Source: JAXDLH01 sp034666705 (GTDB lineage: Bacteria; Chloroflexota; UBA6077; SHYK01). Taken from it: a stretch of DNA of 14,255 bases. The translations under genes were made by a program, and so were the position numbers. The stretch covers positions 1 through 14,255 of the forward strand of contig JAXDLH010000465.1 of NCBI GenBank assembly GCA_034666705.1, in the 5' to 3' direction. Below, one piece after another: positions 6,540 to 13,430 of this stretch. How positions within the stretch are numbered: position 1 is the stretch's first letter; every line of letters starts with the position of its first letter. A model generated the notes under the pieces. The model ran no database searches. It was not told where the DNA came from and was given only the letters and a program-made list of their open reading frames with translations.

Positions 6540-6682
6540 CCCAGGCATGGAACGCCCAGGAGTGGGATGGTCGCCAGTAGGCTGAATTGTCAATGGGCTG
6601 ACGGTGCGTCGCGAGCGCCCCATCAGCGTATCGAGCCGATGCCGCTGCGGACTGCGTGCGGTCGGACGCCAGCCCCGCCCCG

Positions 6683-6688
6683 TACAAT
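6683..6688 (+). promoter_or_regulatory. TACAAT -10 element for the lipoprotein gene
   Basis: TACAAT matches 5 of 6 consensus positions and stands in an otherwise very GC-rich stretch (CCCCG before, AGCGG after). It is 66 bases before GTG 6755. Like the two minus-strand -10 sites at 4241 and 6534, it is followed at once by a GCGG-type run. No clear -35 is seen. Confidence 0.4.
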
Positions 6689-6754
6689 AGCGGTCGCCCG
6701 TGCGCTCGCCGCGCGCTGGGTAGGTAGCACGAGGAAACGCGAGGGGAGTGGCGG

Positions 6755-7264
6755 GTGCACGTAGGCGGGCGGAGCGTCAGAGCAGGCATGATCGTCGTTG
6801 GGCTGCTGCTTACAGCCATGGGTTGCAAGGATCAGACCGGCGGCGCGACGGTCGTGAGTCCAGCCGATGCGACTCAGGCTGCCGTAATCCTGCCCACCGA
6901 AGTCGCGCGAAGCCGCCAGGCAACCGTGACGGCGCTGCTGCTTGAAGGACAGGCCCAGCAAGCCATCCTCGAGTACAAAGCGTGTCCACAAGAGGAAGAC
7001 ACATTAGCCGACGTGCTGTCGCGGGGCCTCAAGGCAGTCGGCAGCAATTTCAACGGCACGCGGGTTGTGGCCCACGACCAGGACACGATCCAGATCGCCG
7101 CGCTCTACCCGCAGGGCGGACAGATCCAGACGATTATTTGGAGCTACCGCATTTCTACCGGTGAGATAACTGGGGTTGACCAGTTGGCGAACAGCATGTT
7201 GAATGCGCTGCGGAGCGAGTGCGATCAACTCCAGCCCGCGGAGGCCCCAACCGCCACGCCGTGA
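6755..7264 (+). CDS. Small predicted lipoprotein of unknown function
   Basis: A 169-aa exported protein. The N-terminus has arginines at 6 and 9, a hydrophobic stretch MIVVGLLLTAM (12-22) and a lipobox-like AMGC with C24 as the likely lipid-anchored residue; alanine rather than leucine at -3 is less usual. After a Thr/Ala/Gln-rich linker, the mature domain (about 50-155) looks like a compact alpha/beta fold, with VVAHDQDTIQIAALYPQGGQIQTIIWSYRI as probable strands. The tail is Pro/Ala/Thr-rich. It probably sits on the outer face of the membrane. GTG 6755 follows GAGGGGAG by six bases; ATG 6788 would still keep the lipobox. No known domain recognised. Confidence 0.72.
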   Translation: MHVGGRSVRAGMIVVGLLLTAMGCKDQTGGATVVSPADATQAAVILPTEVARSRQATVTALLLEGQAQQAILEYKACPQEEDTLADVLSRGLKAVGSNFNGTRVVAHDQDTIQIAALYPQGGQIQTIIWSYRISTGEITGVDQLANSMLNALRSECDQLQPAEAPTATP

Positions 7265-7307
7265 CGTCGGGCTGCTCACTGCCTGGCCCACCAGTTGCAT
7301 GGAATGC

Positions 7308-7336
7308 TTGCCCGATCACACGGCGGGCGCTACGCT
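7308..7336 (+). promoter_or_regulatory. Sigma-70-type promoter for the bicupin gene
   Basis: TTGCCC (7308-7313) and TACGCT (7331-7336) are separated by exactly 17 bases and precede ATG 7369 by 32 bases. The intergenic position just after the lipoprotein stop supports an independent promoter. Confidence 0.5.
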
Positions 7337-7368
7337 TGGACGAGCACTGGGTGTACGGGGAGGGTCGC

Positions 7369-8505
7369 ATGGCTGTTGAGTCGCAGAGCCTGCTCAACTC
7401 GCAGGGAATGGCCGACTTCTGGAACCGCAAGTCGCACTACGACGTCTGGGTGAAATCAACAGGCGTCCCGGTTCACGAAGGCTATTTCATCGACGACGTG
7501 CGCACTCTCAAGCTGGGCGCGTGGGACGAGCGGGAGTGCGATGCCGCCTTCTTGAAGTTGATGGGGCAGGAGGGATACACAGAAGCGCGCGTCCACGAGA
7601 TTCCCGCCGGGGCCACACTCCCCTCCCTGAAATTCTCGATTGACGAGGCGGTCTACGTCGTCGATGGCCGGGGCCTGACGACGATCTGGTCGGAGGACGG
7701 GCAGCAGAAGCGCAGCTTCGAGTGGCAGAAGCACAGTTTATTTCTGCTGCCGCGCTACTGCCGCCACCAGTTGAGCAATACCCAGGGCAACCATCCCGCC
7801 CGGTTGCTGCACTTCAATTACATGCCGCTCGCGATGGCCGCCAACCCCGACCCCGGCTTCTACTTCAATAATCCCTACTACGACCCGGCCGCGCTCGGCG
7901 CGGAGAGCTACTACTCCGAGGCGCTGGCGGGCGCCGGCGACGGGCCCTTCGCCGGCATCAGCTGCTGGGTCGGGAACTTCTTCGCCGACATGCGCGCGTG
8001 GGATCGCCTGGATCCATTCCGTCATCGCGGCGCCGGCGGCAGCGCCGTCTACATCCGCTTCCCCACCTCCACGCTGTGGGCGCACATGTCGGTGTTCCCA
8101 GCGCAAACCTATAAGAAGGCGCACCGCCACGGCCCGGGCGTGGTGATCGTCATCCCGGCCGGCGAGGGGTTCTCGGTGATGTGGCCGGAGGGTCGGGACA
8201 AGGTCTTCATTCCCTGGCACGAGGGCAGCGTGTTCGTACCTCCGGACCGGTGGTTCCATCAGCATTTCAACGTCGGCGGGGAGGCTGGCCGCTATCTCGC
8301 ACTGCATTCGCCTCGCCACCTGAACGTTACGGCTGAGTTCGTCTCCGACCCGTCAAAGGACCAGATCGAATACACCAACGAAGACCCGTGGATTCGCGAG
8401 ACGTTCGAAGCCGAGCTGGCGAAGCACAGCTTGACGACCCTGATGCCTCGGGAGGCGTACACGCAGCCGGGCTATGAGTGGAGCTATGCCGCGGACAAAA
8501 AGTAG
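7369..8505 (+). CDS. Two-domain cupin protein, possible dioxygenase
   Basis: A 378-aa soluble protein with two cupin barrels. Cupin 1 (about 70-155) has the DEAVYVVDGRG core (93-102 region) and H133, but lacks the usual HxH pair before it (LPSLKFSIDE). Cupin 2 (about 235-315) keeps H252 and H254 (AHRHGPG), E266 in IPAGEGF and H297/H299 (RWFHQHF), enough for a mononuclear iron or manganese site. The layout recalls gentisate-type bicupin ring-cleavage dioxygenases, but the active domain here is the second one and the match is not close enough to name a substrate. Aromatic residues are abundant (FYFNNPYYDP, ESYYSEAL). ATG 7369 follows GGGGAGGG by five to seven bases. Its own promoter lies at 7308-7336. 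Confidence 0.85.
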   Translation: MAVESQSLLNSQGMADFWNRKSHYDVWVKSTGVPVHEGYFIDDVRTLKLGAWDERECDAAFLKLMGQEGYTEARVHEIPAGATLPSLKFSIDEAVYVVDGRGLTTIWSEDGQQKRSFEWQKHSLFLLPRYCRHQLSNTQGNHPARLLHFNYMPLAMAANPDPGFYFNNPYYDPAALGAESYYSEALAGAGDGPFAGISCWVGNFFADMRAWDRLDPFRHRGAGGSAVYIRFPTSTLWAHMSVFPAQTYKKAHRHGPGVVIVIPAGEGFSVMWPEGRDKVFIPWHEGSVFVPPDRWFHQHFNVGGEAGRYLALHSPRHLNVTAEFVSDPSKDQIEYTNEDPWIRETFEAELAKHSLTTLMPREAYTQPGYEWSYAADKK

Positions 8506-8520
8506 CGGCCGCAGTATGCT
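8492..8520 (+). promoter_or_regulatory. Promoter for the VOC gene, overlapping the bicupin 3' end
   Basis: CGGACA (8492-8497, four of six consensus matches) and TATGCT (8515-8520) are 17 bases apart and end 36 bases before ATG 8557. The -35 lies within the last codons of the bicupin gene. The VOC gene may be read both from here and by read-through from the bicupin promoter. Confidence 0.4.
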
Positions 8521-8556
8521 ACCCAGTGACGACACCGTCCACAAAGGAGCGACACC

Positions 8557-9006
8557 ATGCAGATCAAAGAGCTTGGCCACATCGTCCTGCGAGTCGCGGA
8601 TCTCGAGAAGTCGGTGCACTTCTATCGCGACCTCCTCGGCTTCCGGGAGGTCTCGCGCATGGAGGGCGGCCGTGGGGTGATGTTCTCCGGTGGTCGCACG
8701 CACCACGAGCTGTTCCTGCAGCAGGCGCAGCCTGGCACGGCACCGCAGCCAGAGGGGCGCGCCCTTGGGCTGAGCCACTTCGCGATGAAGATCGGCACGA
8801 CCGATGAGGAGCTCCTCGAGGCGCGGGCCGAGCTCGAGGCTGCGGGCATGCCGATCGATCACGTTACCGACCACGGCGCGACGCACAGCATCTACCTCCG
8901 AGATCCCGATGGGAACCGGGTAGAGGTGTATATCGACGTGCAGCCCGAGCTGTGGCGGGAAGATCCATCGCTCATCGGCAATCAGGCCGCGGCGTTGGCG
9001 CTCTGA
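8557..9006 (+). CDS. VOC-superfamily protein, extradiol-dioxygenase-like
   Basis: A 149-aa vicinal-oxygen-chelate protein with two beta-alpha-beta-beta-beta modules. Likely metal ligands are H8 (LGHIVLRV), H74 (LSHFAMKI) and E123 (NRVEVYID), the His-His-Glu set of extradiol dioxygenases. HSIYLRDPDGNRVEVY (110-125) and the FYRDLLGF motif near 22-29 are typical of the catechol-2,3-dioxygenase-like and glyoxalase-like branch. Single-module members of this length also include lyases and resistance proteins, so the reaction is not certain. ATG 8557 has AAAGGAG eight bases upstream. It lies 51 bases downstream of the bicupin, so the two may act together. Confidence 0.9.
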   Translation: MQIKELGHIVLRVADLEKSVHFYRDLLGFREVSRMEGGRGVMFSGGRTHHELFLQQAQPGTAPQPEGRALGLSHFAMKIGTTDEELLEARAELEAAGMPIDHVTDHGATHSIYLRDPDGNRVEVYIDVQPELWREDPSLIGNQAAALAL

Positions 9007-9053
9007 CGATCAAGCACCGGGCGGCCCCCGGACATTGCGAATGTCTCGGAAAG

Positions 9054-9914
9054 GTGACCGCCCCAGGCGCGAGGCTTACCAAGCTACTACCAGGCAGCTT
9101 TTCATGGCGACGCGGGTGGCGAGCGCTTGGCCTTGCGGCGGCGCTGTCACTCATGTTCTGGTCGGTCGGGAACCCTGCTTCGGCCACGGCGCAGTCCGCG
9201 GTCCTGCCGTTCGAGGCGGTCCAGGACGGGGCGGTAACGATGACGCCCGCGCCAGACGGGCTGAGCGCGCTGCTGCAGGTGCGGACGACGATCGCCATGG
9301 TCTGTGCTGTGACCTATGGCGAGACGTCGAGCCTCGGCCAGATCGCCACGGATGCGGGGATGGCCGGCGCGGCACAGCAGGACCACGCCCCAATTCTGAA
9401 CGGGCTGAAGCCGGACACTGAGTACGTGTATCGGCTGCAGGGCGTCGGGCAGGACGGCAATCTGTACCAGAGCGAGCTGCTGCGTTTTCGGACACCTGTT
9501 GCCACCGGATTCGCGCCGCTCGGTCCGAACGTCGCCATCGGCGCGACCGTCGTTGCCGTGAGCTCCGAGTTCTCATCCGCCTATGCGGCGCGCAACGCCG
9601 TCGATGGGCGCACGACCACAGAATGGTCGTCGTTGGGCGACGGCGACCACGCGTTCATCGCCATCGATCTCGGTCAAGAGGTGAATGCGATCGGCGTGGG
9701 CTTCCGCACCCGACAGATGGCGGATGGCAGCTCGCTCACCACGTCGTTCAGCATTACCACCGACGACGGCGCAACCTACGGGCCATTCTCGGCGGGCCAG
9801 GGGCTGGCGGTAGCGACGGTGGCATTCACCAGCCGCACGGTTCGCTTCAACGTCGTCACCTCCACGGGCGGGAACACCGGCGCCGTCGAGGTCGAGGTCT
9901 ACACCGCCTCCTGA
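9054..9914 (+). CDS. Exported FN3-like plus discoidin (F5/8 type C)-like protein
   Basis: A 286-aa protein with a signal peptide: arginines near 19-23, a hydrophobic core about 24-39 and a cleavage region PASATAQS (41-48). Residues about 50-155 look like a fibronectin-type-III-like beta domain, ending LKPDTEYVYRLQGVGQDG and FRTP. Residues about 159-286 look like a discoidin / F5/8 type C domain (AIGATVVAVSS, NAVDGRTTTEWSS, FIAIDLG, VRFNVV), which usually binds carbohydrate or lipid surfaces. No catalytic domain is present, so a binding or surface role is likely. The start is uncertain: GTG 9054 is the only in-frame start that keeps the whole signal peptide, but its Shine-Dalgarno (GGAAAG) is adjacent to it; the frame runs open back to 8952 inside the previous gene. 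Confidence 0.8.
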   Translation: MTAPGARLTKLLPGSFSWRRGWRALGLAAALSLMFWSVGNPASATAQSAVLPFEAVQDGAVTMTPAPDGLSALLQVRTTIAMVCAVTYGETSSLGQIATDAGMAGAAQQDHAPILNGLKPDTEYVYRLQGVGQDGNLYQSELLRFRTPVATGFAPLGPNVAIGATVVAVSSEFSSAYAARNAVDGRTTTEWSSLGDGDHAFIAIDLGQEVNAIGVGFRTRQMADGSSLTTSFSITTDDGATYGPFSAGQGLAVATVAFTSRTVRFNVVTSTGGNTGAVEVEVYTAS

Positions 9915-9934
9915 ACAATAGGACCACACAAGCG

Positions 9935-9965
9935 TGACCGGACGGCGTATCCTAGAGGATCGGTC
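9935..9965 (+). promoter_or_regulatory. Inverted repeat and -10-like site upstream of the racemase-fold operon
   Basis: Bases 9949-9960 form the perfect repeat ATCCT-AG-AGGAT, and outer bases GACCG (from about 9936) and CGGTC (9961-9965) extend the symmetry with an eight-base offset. TATCCT at 9948-9953 could be a -10, about 88 bases before ATG 10042. It may be an operator for the three-gene unit or a small hairpin after the preceding gene; I cannot decide. Confidence 0.3.
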
Positions 9966-10028
9966 CGGGCACCTCTTGGTCGCCTTTGCGGTGGTTTGCC
10001 AGGACTGAAGCGGCGTTCCAGTCAGCGA

Positions 10029-10041
10029 GGAGGCAGCCTCC
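10029..10041 (+). promoter_or_regulatory. Shine-Dalgarno hairpin at the operon start
   Basis: The ribosome-binding site GGAGG (10029-10033) is followed by CAG and its exact complement CCTCC (10037-10041), which touches the ATG at 10042. Folded, the five-base stem would hide the ribosome-binding site. This could damp translation of the racemase-fold gene or be coincidence of a strong GC-rich Shine-Dalgarno. Confidence 0.4.
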
Positions 10042-10767
10042 ATGACGTTCACTTCGTGGCGGGGCTCCATCGGCGTCGTCAAGCCAACCATGCGGCCGGG
10101 CTCGCTCGAAGAGTTGATCCGCCTGCTACCGGATGGGATCGGCGTGATCCCCCTGTTCCTCAACGTGCACGAGGGCACGGTGTCCGAGTTCCAATCCGTC
10201 ATGGACGCCGTCGAGGAGAAGGTCGCGGAGCTGGCGAAGCTGAAACTCGACCTCATCCATCCCGAGGGCGCGCCGCCATTCATGGTGCAGGGCCGCGAGG
10301 CGGAGGGCCGACTGACGGCCGAATGGGAGCGGAAGTACGGCGTGCCCATCGTGACTGCGCCGCAGAATCAGGTGAACGCGATGCAGGCGCTGGACGTCCA
10401 GCGCATCGTCGGCGTCACCTACTTCACGGGCGAGATCAACGATCTCTTCAGCCGCTATTTTCAGGATGCCGGCTTCGAGGTCCTTGCGATGGAGGGAATC
10501 GACGTGCCCTTTACCGAGGTGCAGCGGCTCTCCTCGCAAGAGGTTTACATGCACACGAAGCAAGCATTCCTCAAGCACCAGGATGCCGATGCGATCTACA
10601 TGCTGGGCTCCGGTTGGCGCGTGATGGACATCATCGCCCTGCTGGAACAGGATCTCGAGGTACCCGTCATCCATCCGGTCCCGGCGCGCGCCTGGGAGAT
10701 CATGAAGCGGCTGCACGTGCGGGAGCCCGTCGCCGGCTACGGTCAACTGCTCGAGATCCTGCCCTAG
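10042..10767 (+). CDS. Asp/Glu racemase-fold protein (arylmalonate decarboxylase/maleate isomerase-like) with no cysteine
   Basis: A 241-aa protein of the Asp/Glu/hydantoin racemase superfamily, closest in layout to arylmalonate decarboxylase and maleate cis-trans isomerase. Marks are the N-terminal GSIGVVKP (8-15), DLIHPEGAPPF (70-80), VPIVTAPQNQVNAMQALDVQRIVGVTYFTGEIN (101-133) and the C-terminal DAIYMLGSGWRVMDIIALLEQDLEVPVIHPVPARAWEIMK (183-222). Family members use one or two cysteines at the positions of roughly 73-78 and 188-191. Here these read HPEGAPP and LGSGW, and the whole protein contains no cysteine, so the usual thiol-based proton transfer is impossible. H73, E75, S190 or R193 might take over. 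ATG 10042 has a strong GAGGAGG. It heads a probable operon, 36 bases before the next gene. Confidence 0.85.
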   Translation: MTFTSWRGSIGVVKPTMRPGSLEELIRLLPDGIGVIPLFLNVHEGTVSEFQSVMDAVEEKVAELAKLKLDLIHPEGAPPFMVQGREAEGRLTAEWERKYGVPIVTAPQNQVNAMQALDVQRIVGVTYFTGEINDLFSRYFQDAGFEVLAMEGIDVPFTEVQRLSSQEVYMHTKQAFLKHQDADAIYMLGSGWRVMDIIALLEQDLEVPVIHPVPARAWEIMKRLHVREPVAGYGQLLEILP

Positions 10768-10803
10768 ATCATCGCCGCGTGGGCGCAGAAAGTGAGGACG
10801 AGT

Positions 10804-11904
10804 ATGAAGTTTGGCCTCTTCTCGGAATCCGGGCATCGGCACAATGCGGTCGCCGCGCAAACGTACGAGGAAGACGTCGCGGAGATGGTGCTGGCGGACG
10901 AGCTGGGCTTCCGTGAGGTCTGGATCGCCGAGACGAACTCGGTGCGGGCGAACACCGTGACCCACGCCAGCATGCTCATGTGCAAGGCGGCCGGTCTCAC
11001 CACGCAAATTCGCTTCGGGCATGGCATTCGCCAACTGCCGCTGCACCACCCGGTCGACCTGGTGCAAGAAGCCAACATGTGCGATCAGGTCACGCGAGGC
11101 CGCTTCATGTTTGGCTACGGTGGCACGCACCTGGCGAGTCATGGCCAGTTGCACATGCGCGGCGTCGAGGTCTCTCGTGATGAGACCCGGGCGATGGTGC
11201 ACGAGGGAATCGACTTCCTGCTGAAGTGCTGGACGTCGCCCGAGCCGTTCGATTACGAGGGCCGCTACTGGAGCGGCAAGGGCATCCACGTCCTGCCGTC
11301 GCCGTTCCAGCAGCCGCACCCGCCAATCGCGGCAGCCGTCTCCGGCTCACCAGATTCGATCGAGCTGGCGGCCCGGCATGGATTCATTCCGCTGTTCGGC
11401 CGCGGCAGCGACCCCGCGGCAGACGTTCGGCAATGGGCCGAGTTGTACCTCCAGGAGGTTGCGGCTGCCGGACGCGCGACGTCGCGGCAGGACTTCCACG
11501 TGACGCATGTGGTCTACGTCGGCGAGACTGACCGCGAGGCACTGCAGGATGTGCGGGAAGGTCTGTCCGGGATCCTCGAAGAGCGCAAGAAGGAGCCCAT
11601 CCATCTGCAGCGCCACGTGCCACCTGGCATGACGGTGGGCGACCTCACGCTCGACTACATGGTCGACCATGGCTTTTACTGGGTAGGCAGCCCCGACACG
11701 GTGTACCGCCACATCAGGGACTACTTCGAAGCGAGCGGTGGCTTCGGCACGCTCTTGATCTTCGCGGGGAACCCAACTGCTTCCCCGGCGAAGCTAGCGC
11801 GCTCCATGCGGCTCCTCATGGAAGAGGTCGCCCCGCGGCTCGCCGACCTCGATCCGGACGGGGCGCCGGCAATGGCGGGAAAACCAGCGAGCAACGCAGA
11901 CTAA
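10804..11904 (+). CDS. LLM-class flavin-dependent oxidoreductase
   Basis: A 366-aa bacterial-luciferase-like TIM-barrel protein. Typical signatures are MKFGLFSE (1-8), AEMVLADELGFREVWIAE (26-43), GHGIRQLPLHHPVDLVQEANMCDQVTRGRF (72-101), FMFGYGGTH (101-109), the FDYEGRYW segment (149-156), PHPPIAAAVSGSPDSIELAARHGF (171-194) and WVGSPDTVYRHI (293-304). These enzymes use FMNH2 or F420 to add oxygen to, or reduce, organic substrates; which cofactor is used here cannot be told. A separate flavin reductase is not in the window. ATG 10804 is chosen over in-frame GTG 10792 because GAGGA lies six bases before it. It is sandwiched between the racemase-fold and UbiD genes with gaps of 36 and 28 bases. 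Confidence 0.93.
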   Translation: MKFGLFSESGHRHNAVAAQTYEEDVAEMVLADELGFREVWIAETNSVRANTVTHASMLMCKAAGLTTQIRFGHGIRQLPLHHPVDLVQEANMCDQVTRGRFMFGYGGTHLASHGQLHMRGVEVSRDETRAMVHEGIDFLLKCWTSPEPFDYEGRYWSGKGIHVLPSPFQQPHPPIAAAVSGSPDSIELAARHGFIPLFGRGSDPAADVRQWAELYLQEVAAAGRATSRQDFHVTHVVYVGETDREALQDVREGLSGILEERKKEPIHLQRHVPPGMTVGDLTLDYMVDHGFYWVGSPDTVYRHIRDYFEASGGFGTLLIFAGNPTASPAKLARSMRLLMEEVAPRLADLDPDGAPAMAGKPASNAD

Positions 11905-11932
11905 GCAGCAGCAACGCACGAAGGGATCGACG

Positions 11933-13426
11933 ATGCCGGTACGGGACCTGCGCGACTGGATCGAGCGCGTAGACGCAATGGGGCAGCTCACCCGCGTCAA
12001 CGGTGCGGATCCCTATCTCGAGCTCGGCGGCCTGGTGGACCTGTACCAGTGGGACATGGGGAACCCGGCGTTGCTGTTCGACCACATCGTGGGTCACCGG
12101 CCCGGCTTCCGGCTGCTCGCCAACGTCTTCACCTCGATCTCGCGTGTCGCCATGAGCCTCGGCCTCCCGACCGAGTCGACCTCGCGTGACCTCGTGCTGG
12201 CCTGGAAGAATCAGCTCAAGGAGCTGCAGCCACAGCCAGCTCGCACGGTCACGCACGGACCGGTGCTCGAGAACGTGCAGCGTGGCGATGAAGTGGATCT
12301 TGATCAGTTCCCTGCACCGGTATGGCACAGCGCCGATGGCGGCCGCTTTCTCGGCACAGGGAACATCGTCGTGATGCGTGACCCGGATACGGGCTGGGTG
12401 AATTCTGGGACCTACCGCGTGCAGGCGCATGACAAGAACACGCTTGGGATCTACATCTCACCTGGCAAGCACGGTCGCATGATTCGCGATAAGTACTGGA
12501 GCCGAGGCCAGGCATGCCCGGTGGCCGTGGCCTTCGGTCAGGATCCGCTGCTGCTCCTGCTCGGCGGCCTCGAGGTGGATTACGGCAAGAACGAGTACGA
12601 CGTAGCGGGCGCCATCCGGGGCGAGCCGATCGACCTGATCGAGGCGCCGGTCACGGGGCTGCCGGTACCCGCGAGCGCGGAGATCGTGATCGAGGGTGAG
12701 ATCCCGCCGGACATCCTTCACCACGAGGGTCCCTTCGGCGAGTGGACCGGCTACTACGCCAGTGGTGAGAAGGACGAGCCAATCATCCGCGTGCAGTCGA
12801 TCCTCCATCGCGATGACCCGATCGTGCTCGGCTGTCTGCCCGGCAAGCCGCCGAACGACAATACGTTCTTCCGAAGCCCGCTCCGCGCCGCGCTGATCTG
12901 GGACGAGCTGGAGCGCTCCGGCGTGCCCGGCATCGTCGGCGTGTGGTCCCATGAGGCGGGCGGCGGGCGTCTGTTCAACATCGTGTCCATCAAGCAGATG
13001 TACCCAGGACACGCCAAGCAGGTGGGTATGGCCACGGCGAGCTGCCACGCGGGTGCCTACGCGAACCGCTTCGTGGTCGTGGTGGACGACGACATCGATC
13101 CGACCGACACGAACGAGGTACTGTGGGCCCTCTGCACCCGTACCGACGTGGTCGAGGACATCGACGTCATCAAGCGCTGCTGGAGCACCCCGCTCGACCC
13201 GATGGCATACGCCGGCGAGGAGTCGCGGTACTTCAACAACCGCATGATCATCGACGCCTGCCGCCCGTATGACCGGCGCACGACCTTCCCCGCGGTGGCG
13301 CGCACCCCGGAGGCCGAGGCCCGCGACCTGCGCGCCAGGTGGCCCGAGCTATTCACGCCCGACGGTAAAGCCCGCCGCGAGCCCACCGCCGCCGACCACC
13401 GCGCCGCCGAGGTCGCGGGACGGTAG
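11933..13426 (+). CDS. UbiD-family prenylated-FMN-dependent (de)carboxylase
   Basis: A 497-aa UbiD-family enzyme, which reversibly decarboxylates aromatic or alpha,beta-unsaturated acids using prenylated FMN. By spacing it aligns well with Aspergillus Fdc1: R162, E265 and E270 match the catalytic R173, E277, E282 triad (NSGTYR and HHEGPFGEWTGYY), and N157, H180 and E221 match the metal and cofactor-phosphate ligands N168, H191, E233. The active site is therefore complete. Its length and the EGPFGEWTGYY style fit the non-ubiquinone phenolic/unsaturated acid decarboxylases better than E. coli UbiD. The prenyltransferase UbiX that makes the cofactor is not in this window. ATG 11933 follows GAAGGGA. 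It is the last gene of a three-gene unit and ends four bases from the convergent VOC stop. Confidence 0.95.
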   Translation: MPVRDLRDWIERVDAMGQLTRVNGADPYLELGGLVDLYQWDMGNPALLFDHIVGHRPGFRLLANVFTSISRVAMSLGLPTESTSRDLVLAWKNQLKELQPQPARTVTHGPVLENVQRGDEVDLDQFPAPVWHSADGGRFLGTGNIVVMRDPDTGWVNSGTYRVQAHDKNTLGIYISPGKHGRMIRDKYWSRGQACPVAVAFGQDPLLLLLGGLEVDYGKNEYDVAGAIRGEPIDLIEAPVTGLPVPASAEIVIEGEIPPDILHHEGPFGEWTGYYASGEKDEPIIRVQSILHRDDPIVLGCLPGKPPNDNTFFRSPLRAALIWDELERSGVPGIVGVWSHEAGGGRLFNIVSIKQMYPGHAKQVGMATASCHAGAYANRFVVVVDDDIDPTDTNEVLWALCTRTDVVEDIDVIKRCWSTPLDPMAYAGEESRYFNNRMIIDACRPYDRRTTFPAVARTPEAEARDLRARWPELFTPDGKARREPTAADHRAAEVAGR

Positions 13427-13430
13427 GGGG

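Larger units (their letters stand above)
6440..6754. other. Divergent intergenic region
   Basis: This 315-base stretch separates the dienelactone hydrolase (-) and lipoprotein (+) genes. It contains the minus-strand TATAAT at 6534-6539 and a plus-strand TACAAT at 6683-6688. Short frames crossing it look like chance. I see no RNA gene, terminator or strong repeat in it. Confidence 0.5.

Noticed and set aside
6588..6593. Perfect minus-strand TTGACA -35 hexamer
   Set aside because: No acceptable -10 lies 16-18 bases downstream of it, and it is 48 bases from the TATAAT at 6534-6539, so it probably does not act with it.
7738..8319. 193-residue minus-strand frame inside the bicupin gene
   Set aside because: Antisense shadow; the plus-strand bicupin has clear motifs and a ribosome-binding site.
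10126..11319. 397-residue minus-strand frame across the racemase-fold and LLM genes
   Set aside because: Antisense shadow of two well-supported genes in high-GC sequence; no domain is recognisable in it.
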